A DNA stretch of 37,957 nt from Bacillota bacterium. GTDB taxonomy: Bacteria; Bacillota; UBA4882; UBA8346. Where the stretch lies: contig JAEWZY010000029.1 in NCBI GenBank assembly GCA_023394955.1, positions 1 to 37,957 on the forward strand. Reading direction: 5' to 3'. Shown in pieces: positions 32,811 through 37,957 of the stretch. The notes under the pieces are model-generated. The model did not search any database, was not told the origin of the DNA, and saw only the letters and a program-made list of their open reading frames with translations. The first letter of the stretch is position 1, and each line of letters opens with the position of its first letter. The position numbers and the translations under genes were made by a program.

Positions 32811-33234
32811 GGATTTCTCCACCCGCTTCCTCTCGTTTTATGAACTTACATTTGATCGGAAGTTTATGAGCAGCTAAACGCATAGCTTCTTGAGCTAGTT
32901 CTTCCTCAACCCCGGCGATTTCGAACATTATCCGGCCCGGTTTAACCACAGCCACCCAATGTTCCGGAGACCCTTTTCCGCTACCCATACGAGTCTCTGC
33001 CGGTTTGGCGGTTACTGATTTATCAGGAAAAATTTTGATCCATACTTTACCGCCCCTTTTAATATACCTAGTTAAGGCGATACGGGCTGCTTCGATCTGA
33101 ACATTGGTGATCCAACCCGGTTCCATTGCTTGGAGTCCGAAGTCGCCTTGATTTAGTTGCGACCCTTTAATCGCTTTGCCTTTCATCCGGCCCCGGTGCA
33201 ATTTCCGGTATTTAACGCGTTTTGGCACTAACAT
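32800..33234 (-). CDS. rplP: 50S ribosomal protein L16
   Basis: Needed for the peptidyl-transferase region. The 144-residue protein begins MLVPKRVKYRKLHRGRMKG and has the GRIMFEIAGV stretch. The ATG at 33234 has AAGGAGGAG upstream and starts one base after the rpsC stop. A longer in-frame reading would extend 40 codons into rpsC and is rejected. Confidence 0.98.
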   Translation of the reverse strand: MLVPKRVKYRKLHRGRMKGKAIKGSQLNQGDFGLQAMEPGWITNVQIEAARIALTRYIKRGGKVWIKIFPDKSVTAKPAETRMGSGKGSPEHWVAVVKPGRIMFEIAGVEEELAQEAMRLAAHKLPIKCKFIKREEAGGEIHEK

Positions 33235-33235
33235 T

Positions 33236-33904
33236 TCAAACTCCTCCTTCAGCTTTCGCTTTAACCCGTTTCTTAGCCGGGAGGATTTCACCTTTATAAA
33301 TCCATACTTTAACGCCAATTTTACCATAAGTGGTATTGGCTTCGGCAAAACCATAATCGATATCCGCTCTCAAGGTATGAAGGGGAACCTTCCCTTCGCT
33401 ATAACCTTCGGTTCTAGCGATTTCAGCGCCCATCAAACGACCACTACAAGAAACCTTAACTCCCTGAGCGCCTAATTTCATTGCGCGGCCAATCGATTGT
33501 TTCATGGTCCGTCGGAATGAAACCCTTCGTTCTAATTGAAATGCTATATTCTCCGCCACTAATTGAGCGGAAAGCTCCGGGACTTTAACTTCAGCAATGT
33601 TTAACTGAACCTGTTTCCCAGAAAATTTCTCGATTTCCTTCCGGATTACATCAACTTCCGTACCTTGTCTGCCAATGACCATTCCAGGCCGGGCAGTATA
33701 AATGGTAACCTTAAGCCGGTTAGCTGCCCGTTCGATTTCAATCTTTGCAACTCCGGAAGCATAGAGACGCTTTTTAACATAATTTCGAATTTTAACATCT
33801 TCCAGGATCAGGTTTGCGTAATCGCGTTTTTTTGCAAACCAGCGACCGTCCCAATCCTTAATGATTCCTACTCTTAATCCGATGGGATGGACTTTCTGAC
33901 CCAT
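33236..33904 (-). CDS. rpsC: 30S ribosomal protein S3
   Basis: Part of the mRNA entry helicase. The 222 residues begin MGQKVHPIGLRVGIIKDWD. The KH domain (TARPGMVIGRQGTEVDVIRKEI) and GEGKVPLHTLRADIDYG-like C-terminal domain follow. The ATG is preceded by AAGGAGGG and starts one base after rplV. Confidence 0.98.
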   Translation of the reverse strand: MGQKVHPIGLRVGIIKDWDGRWFAKKRDYANLILEDVKIRNYVKKRLYASGVAKIEIERAANRLKVTIYTARPGMVIGRQGTEVDVIRKEIEKFSGKQVQLNIAEVKVPELSAQLVAENIAFQLERRVSFRRTMKQSIGRAMKLGAQGVKVSCSGRLMGAEIARTEGYSEGKVPLHTLRADIDYGFAEANTTYGKIGVKVWIYKGEILPAKKRVKAKAEGGV

Positions 33905-33905
33905 A

Positions 33906-34244
33906 TTAGCCCTCCTTCTCCGCCACAACAATCGTAATATGACTGGTTCGTTTATGAATCGCCGAAGCGCGGCCTTGGGCTCTAGGCATAAACCTTTTCA
34001 TCGTAGGCCCTTGATCGACGTATGCTTCGGAAACGTACAAGCGATCCCGGTTCATGTTATGATTGTTTTCAGCATTGGCAACCGCCGAATTTAAAACTTT
34101 TCCAATCACTTCTGCCGCAAACCGCGGTGTAAACTTCAAAATCGTTTGCGCATCGCCCACCCTTTTCCCACGAATCATATCGATCACTTGACGGGCCTTC
34201 CGGGGAGCTATCCGCGAAAAACGAACTACTGCTTTTACATTCAA
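33906..34244 (-). CDS. rplV: 50S ribosomal protein L22
   Basis: Lines the peptide exit tunnel. The 112 residues include RFSRIAPRKARQVIDMIRGK and, in the loop, MKRFMPRAQGRASAIHKRTSH. The start codon is TTG at 34244 with GGAGGG seven bases upstream; the ATG three bases on is out of frame. It lies 35 nt after rpsS. Confidence 0.97.
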   Translation of the reverse strand: MNVKAVVRFSRIAPRKARQVIDMIRGKRVGDAQTILKFTPRFAAEVIGKVLNSAVANAENNHNMNRDRLYVSEAYVDQGPTMKRFMPRAQGRASAIHKRTSHITIVVAEKEG

Positions 34245-34279
34245 AACAAATCCCTCCTACTAAATCGAGGTAATAAAAA

Positions 34280-34564
34280 TCATTTTACGGCTGTAGTCTT
34301 TTCCGAGTGAGAACCGTGACCACGGAAAGTACGAGTGGGAGAAAATTCTCCAAGTTTATGACCGACCATATCTTCGGTAATATAAATTGGAACATGTTTT
34401 CTGCCGTCATGTACGGCAATGGTATGTCCCACCATCTCCGGGAAGATAGTTGAACTTCTGGACCATGTCTTTAAAACTTTCTTCTCACCTTTAGAATTCA
34501 TATCCGTAATTTTCTTTAAAAGACCTACTTCAACATATGGACCTTTTTTCATTGATCGCGACAC
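34280..34564 (-). CDS. rpsS: 30S ribosomal protein S19
   Basis: A small-subunit head protein. The 94-residue product begins MSRSMKKGPYVEVGLLKKI and ends GHGSHSEKTTAVK. The start is GTG at 34564 after AGGAGGGG. The 100-nt gap before it holds an AT-rich inverted repeat after rplB. Confidence 0.97.
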   Translation of the reverse strand: MSRSMKKGPYVEVGLLKKITDMNSKGEKKVLKTWSRSSTIFPEMVGHTIAVHDGRKHVPIYITEDMVGHKLGEFSPTRTFRGHGSHSEKTTAVK

Positions 34565-34638
34565 TTTAGTCCCCTCCTAACTCCTTACGCCTTTTCTGAA
34601 TTCCTTATTCCATTTGAATCCCTGCGAAACCGACTCAA

Positions 34639-34666
34639 AAATAACTAAATACCATAGTAGTTATTT
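34639..34666 (-). repeat. Inverted repeat at the end of rplB, terminator-like
   Basis: AAATAACTA (34639-34647) and TAGTTATTT (34658-34666) form a 9-bp stem with a ten-base loop. On the minus strand the stem begins at the rplB stop codon and is followed by TT and then GAG. The stem is weak and AT-rich, so it could give partial attenuation before rpsS at most. Confidence 0.4.
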
Positions 34667-35486
34667 ATCCGCGTCGCTTTACGATTAGGCGGTCAGAAGC
34701 TTTACGTTTGCGGGTGCGGTGTCCCAACGCCGGTTTGCCCCAAGGAGTAACCGGTGCTCTACCAATCGGAGAACGGCCTTCTCCTCCGCCATGTGGATGG
34801 TCAATTGGATTCATAACTACGCCACGGTTAGCCGGTTTAATTCCCTTCCAACGAGAACGGCCTGCTTTACCGGTAGCAATATTTTCATGCTCGATATTCC
34901 CCATCTGACCGATAGTAGCCATGCAATTAACCGGAACTAAGCGCATTTCACCTGAGGGAAGCCTAATGTTGGCATAATCGCCTTCTTTAGCCATTAACTG
35001 GGCTCCCACCCCGGCGGTGCGGACTAATTGGCCGCCTTTATTCCTGATAAGTTCAATATTATGAATAATGGTTCCAACAGGAATGTTGATAAGCGGTAAA
35101 GCATTCCCTGGTTTAATATCCGCATTAGGTCCAGATTCAATTGTATCGCCGATATTAAGCCCCAAAGGAGCTAAAATATAACGCTTTTCTCCATCGGCAT
35201 AATGTAAAAGGGCAATTCGAGCCGTTCGGTTAGGATCATACTCAATAGCCGCCACTTTCGCAGGAACATCAAATTTGTCCCTTTTAAAATCGATGATTCG
35301 ATACATCCGTTTATGTCCGCCGCCACGATGACGGACTGTCGTTTTTCCGGAAGAATTACGTCCTCCGGACGATTTCAACGGTTCCAATAAGGACTTTTCC
35401 GGTTCGCTCTTGGTAATCTCCTTAAAATCGGAGACTGTCATAAACCTTCTGCCAGGCGAGGTTGGCTGGTATTTTCTTACCGGCAT
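34665..35486 (-). CDS. rplB: 50S ribosomal protein L2
   Basis: Needed for subunit joining and peptidyl transfer. The 273-residue protein begins MPVRKYQPTSPGRRFMT. The catalytic-region motif MNPIDHPHGGGEGRSPIGR and the end RLIVKRRG are present. It is separated from rplW by 180 nt, unusually long for this operon. Confidence 0.98.
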   Translation of the reverse strand: MPVRKYQPTSPGRRFMTVSDFKEITKSEPEKSLLEPLKSSGGRNSSGKTTVRHRGGGHKRMYRIIDFKRDKFDVPAKVAAIEYDPNRTARIALLHYADGEKRYILAPLGLNIGDTIESGPNADIKPGNALPLINIPVGTIIHNIELIRNKGGQLVRTAGVGAQLMAKEGDYANIRLPSGEMRLVPVNCMATIGQMGNIEHENIATGKAGRSRWKGIKPANRGVVMNPIDHPHGGGEGRSPIGRAPVTPWGKPALGHRTRKRKASDRLIVKRRG

Positions 35487-35550
35487 CTTCCTGACCTCCC
35501 AACTAATTAGTATCTAATATTCATTCGGGCCTCTGAATTCAGAAGACAAA

Positions 35551-35626
35551 AGCTAGAATTCATAAGGGATCTAATTAATCCTTTGAAGCCTATCTTTCAA
35601 GGTCCTTTTGAGCCTGAATTCTGGCT
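35551..35626. repeat. Degenerate dispersed repeat in the rplW-rplB gap
   Basis: AGCTAGAATTCA (35551-35562) pairs with TGAATTCTGGCT (35615-35626), 11 of 12 positions. Neighbouring CTGAATTCAGAAG (35532-35544) and GGCTTCCGGATTC are related words. The vocabulary (AGCTAGAA, TCAGAAG) is shared with the repeat at 16140-16231. Confidence 0.5.
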
Positions 35627-35666
35627 TCCGGATTCTATACCCAATTAAGAGCCCAATCTCTATTTA

Positions 35667-35951
35667 TCAAGTTCCTTCAAAGAATTCAATCCTGCTGCCG
35701 GCTTCCAGAGTAACAACTGCCCGTTTCCAGCTGGGCCGACGGCCTTCATGGCGTCCCATCCGTTTAATCTTGCCTAACCGGTTAAAAGTATTAACCGCTT
35801 TAACTTTAACTTTAAAAATTTCTTCAATCGCTTGTTTTATTTGGGTCTTGTTGGCTCTCGGATCAACCAAAAAGCAGTATTTGTTTTCTTCCATCAATTT
35901 GGTTGTTCTTTCGGTAATTAACGGACGTTTGACCAGTTCACGAAGTTCCAT
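35667..35951 (-). CDS. rplW: 50S ribosomal protein L23
   Basis: Docking site for trigger factor and SRP at the tunnel exit. The 94 residues begin MELRELVKRPLITERTT and include NKTQIKQAIEEIFKVKVKAVNT. It shares one base with the rplD stop (TAATG), a sign of translational coupling. Confidence 0.98.
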   Translation of the reverse strand: MELRELVKRPLITERTTKLMEENKYCFLVDPRANKTQIKQAIEEIFKVKVKAVNTFNRLGKIKRMGRHEGRRPSWKRAVVTLEAGSRIEFFEGT

Positions 35952-36571
35952 TACGCCAACGCCTCCTCTACCTTACTCACTGCATCTTTGGTAATAACCA
36001 AATGGTCATGAGCAAGTAAATCGTAAACATTAATACCATCACTAGTAATGGTAACAACTCCGGGAATATTCCGGGCTGATTTGGCAACAGAATCTTCTTG
36101 ATTGCCTAATACAATTAACGCTTTATTGGCTTTTAGTTTCTCTAAGATGCTTACCATGGTTTTAGTTTTGGGTTCTGCAATTGATAGTGAATCAACCACA
36201 ATTAACTCGCCAGCTTCAACTTTAGCTGATAAAGCTGAACGCAACGCTTGTCGGCGCGCTTTCTTGGGCAGGCTATAATCGTAATTCCGGGGCATCGGCC
36301 CAAAGATTACGCCGCCGCCAGTCCAAACCGGCGAACGTCGGCTACCATGCCTAGCCTGACCGGTTCCTTTTTGCCGCCAGGGTTTACGGCCGCCGCCACT
36401 TACCATGGACCGATTTTTAACAGCCACAGTGCCAAGACGTTTTGACGCCAACTGCATGGTTACAGCTTCATGCAATAAGGCCTTATTGACCTTAGCGCCA
36501 AAAACTTGGTCGTTTAAGGCGATTTCACCTACCTGTGAGCCTTTAATATTATAAACAGGTACGGTCGGCAT
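35951..36571 (-). CDS. rplD: 50S ribosomal protein L4
   Basis: Extends into the exit tunnel; in E. coli it also regulates its operon. The 206-residue protein begins MPTVPVYNIKGSQVGEI and contains KPWRQKGTGQARHGSRRSP. The ATG at 36571 has GAGGAGG upstream. It lies 63 nt after rplC. Confidence 0.98.
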   Translation of the reverse strand: MPTVPVYNIKGSQVGEIALNDQVFGAKVNKALLHEAVTMQLASKRLGTVAVKNRSMVSGGGRKPWRQKGTGQARHGSRRSPVWTGGGVIFGPMPRNYDYSLPKKARRQALRSALSAKVEAGELIVVDSLSIAEPKTKTMVSILEKLKANKALIVLGNQEDSVAKSARNIPGVVTITSDGINVYDLLAHDHLVITKDAVSKVEEALA

Positions 36572-36634
36572 CGTGTTTCCTCCTCGTAACAAAGATAAAT
36601 AGATTACTTAAGATAAACCAAAAATTACAGCAAC

Positions 36635-37282
36635 TTATTTTTGGTTCTTTTCTTTAGCATGAATAACGGTCTTTTTTACAACCACAAAAGAACCGTTTGC
36701 GCCAGGAATTGCTCCCTTAATCAATAACAAGTTCCGTTCCGGATCGACCTTGGCGACCTGTAAGCCTTGAACCGTGGTTTTGACTCCGCCTAAGCGTCCG
36801 GGAAGTTTTCTACCCTTAAACACCCGGGCCGGGTCCGTAGCCCCAAGCGAACCGGGGCGGCGGTGATACATTGAGCCGTGAGTCATTGCAGCCCGGTTAA
36901 AGTTCCAGCGTTTGATAACACCGGCAAAACCTTTACCCTTAGAAGTCCCGGTAACATCCACGAACTCCCCTTCGCTAAAGACATCTGCTTTTATTTCTTG
37001 ACCAAGATCATAATTCTCATCGGAATTAACCCGTATCTCATGAAGAAACCGTAAAGGCTTAACCCCAGCTTTGTTGAAATGACCTTTCATTGGTTTATTG
37101 GTTAATCGCTCTTTTTTTTCGGCGAATCCTAATTGGATCGCATCGTATCCATCAGTAGCGACTGATTTTTTTTGAACCACCATACAAGGTCCGGCTTGAA
37201 TAACCGTTACCGGAACCGCTTGCCCTTGGGAATTAAAAATTTGCGTCATACCGATTTTTTTACCTAAAATTCCTTTGGCCAT
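36635..37282 (-). CDS. rplC: 50S ribosomal protein L3
   Basis: A primary 23S rRNA-binding protein. The 215 residues begin MAKGILGKKIGMTQIFN and include the conserved GTSKGKGFAGVIKRWNF and HGSMYHRRPGS. The ATG at 37282 has GGGAGG upstream; an ORF extending 22 codons further has no site. The 129-nt gap to rpsJ is rather long. Confidence 0.98.
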   Translation of the reverse strand: MAKGILGKKIGMTQIFNSQGQAVPVTVIQAGPCMVVQKKSVATDGYDAIQLGFAEKKERLTNKPMKGHFNKAGVKPLRFLHEIRVNSDENYDLGQEIKADVFSEGEFVDVTGTSKGKGFAGVIKRWNFNRAAMTHGSMYHRRPGSLGATDPARVFKGRKLPGRLGGVKTTVQGLQVAKVDPERNLLLIKGAIPGANGSFVVVKKTVIHAKEKNQK

Positions 37283-37411
37283 TTCCTGCACCTCCCTCTG
37301 ACAAATGCTTCTTGTTTCAAATGCCACTTTCCGGATTCTTTGTTTCAAGTCAGCTCAATTCAATTCCTAATCGGAAAAACTGTAAGACCAACTCAAAACT
37401 GGAAACTTTAA

Positions 37412-37720
37412 TTACAATTTAATCTCAATATCAACGCCAGCTGGAAGATCAAGTCTCATTAAGGCGTCTACCGTTTTCGAACTGGGATCTAAAATGTCGA
37501 TAAGCCTTTTATGAGTCCTCATCTCAAACTGTTCCCGAGAATCTTTGTCAACATGGACTGACCGGAGAATGGTATAAATGTTCTTTTCGGTTGGAAGTGG
37601 AATCGGTCCGGATACATAAGCGCCGGTCCTTTTCGCCGTCTCGACAATCTTCTCCGCTGATTGGTCTAGTAATTTATGGTCAAACGCCTTAAGGCGGATT
37701 CGGATTTTCTGAGTGGCCAT
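37412..37720 (-). CDS. rpsJ: 30S ribosomal protein S10
   Basis: A small-subunit head protein that also serves as NusE in antitermination. The 102 residues contain KIRIRLKAFDHKLLDQSAEK and end MRLDLPAGVDIEIKL. It is the first gene of the S10 block, after tuf. GAGGAGGGA precedes the ATG. Confidence 0.98.
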   Translation of the reverse strand: MATQKIRIRLKAFDHKLLDQSAEKIVETAKRTGAYVSGPIPLPTEKNIYTILRSVHVDKDSREQFEMRTHKRLIDILDPSSKTVDALMRLDLPAGVDIEIKL

Positions 37721-37751
37721 AATCGTTCCCTCCTCTTAGTAACAGCCTGAT

Positions 37752-37827
37752 ATTATAAAACGCCAAACTGTTTAAAAAATTAAACCAAGCATGCCCGACA
37801 TCTCTGATAACACAGGCATGCCCGCCT
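37752..37827 (-). promoter_or_regulatory. tuf-rpsJ spacer with hairpins and a possible -10 box
   Basis: On the minus strand TATAAT (37757-37752) lies about 32 nt before the rpsJ start, but no good -35 box is at 17 nt. GCATGCC occurs twice (37788-37796 and 37817-37824 region) and can pair, followed by a T-rich stretch. GTTTAA (37770-37775) pairs with TTAAAC (37780-37785). The spacer may hold a weak terminator of tuf and a promoter for rpsJ; both are tentative. Confidence 0.35.
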
Positions 37828-37832
37828 GCTAA

Positions 37833-37957
37833 TTACTCAATCACTTTGGTAACCACACCGGCTCCGACGGTACGGCCGCCTTCACGGATAGCGAACCGTA
37901 ATCCCTCTTCCATGGCAATCGGGGTAATTAATTCAATGGACATTTTAATGTTATCGC
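37833..37957 (-). CDS. tuf: Elongation factor Tu, C-terminal end (partial)
   Basis: Delivers aminoacyl-tRNA to the ribosome. Only the last 40 codons are in the window; the gene continues past its right edge. The visible text MSIELITPIAMEEGLRFAI then REGGRTVGAGVVTKVIE is the domain 3 end of EF-Tu. It directly precedes rpsJ, the usual order in Bacillota. Confidence 0.97.
   Translation of the reverse strand, partial: DNIKMSIELITPIAMEEGLRFAIREGGRTVGAGVVTKVIE

Overview
The window looks like a chromosomal segment of a Bacillota (Firmicutes) bacterium, most like an anaerobic clostridial or related lineage; genus and species cannot be fixed from the sequence alone. The indicators are: the S10-spc-alpha ribosomal cluster followed by ecfA1-ecfA2-ecfT-truA; a KOW-domain protein gene between map and infA; groES-groEL under an exact CIRCE operator; the short zinc-binding S14; strong AGGAGG-type ribosome binding sites; and frequent TTG and GTG starts. 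Base composition is moderately AT-rich.

Left part (1-7.5 kb): a sugar-nucleotidyltransferase with a hexapeptide-repeat tail; a monocistronic tRNA-Leu(GAG) with a consensus promoter and a strong terminator; then, on the minus strand, polX, a long-form hisG, an M24 peptidase and a small DUF3566-like membrane protein. A plus-strand Phd/PIN toxin-antitoxin pair with its own promoter follows polX. After it come a patch of degenerate ~22-nt repeats and a small exported protein of unknown function.

Middle part (7.5-19 kb): groES-groEL with CIRCE and a terminator. Just past that terminator lies the decayed 3' end of a beta-helix protein gene. Next are two plus-strand genes that split bacterial LigD into a ligase and a primase/polymerase protein, an EEP-family hydrolase, and a DUF4912 gene paired with a GH57 alpha-glucan branching enzyme. 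A large alkaline-phosphatase-like membrane protein sits downstream of truA, where most Bacillota have rplM-rpsI.

Right part (18.4 kb to the end): one long minus-strand block reading tuf (3' end only), rpsJ, rplC, rplD, rplW, rplB, rpsS, rplV, rpsC, rplP, rpmC, rpsQ, rplN, rplX, rplE, rpsN, rpsH, rplF, rplR, rpsE, rpmD, rplO, secY, adk, map, KOW gene, infA, rpmJ, rpsM, rpsK, rpsD, rpoA, rplQ, ecfA1, ecfA2, ecfT, truA, and the phosphatase-like gene. Most genes are nearly contiguous or overlap. Several of the longer gaps hold inverted repeats, and two gaps (16.14-16.23 kb and 35.55-35.63 kb) hold what look like related degenerate dispersed repeats.

No CRISPR array, insertion sequence, prophage or rRNA gene was found. 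No wholly new system is evident. The best leads are the repeat that supplies the end of a coding sequence, the frame-altering 13-nt duplication in ecfA1, the nine-residue insertion in L14, the split LigD without Ku in view, and the hairpins between ribosomal genes.
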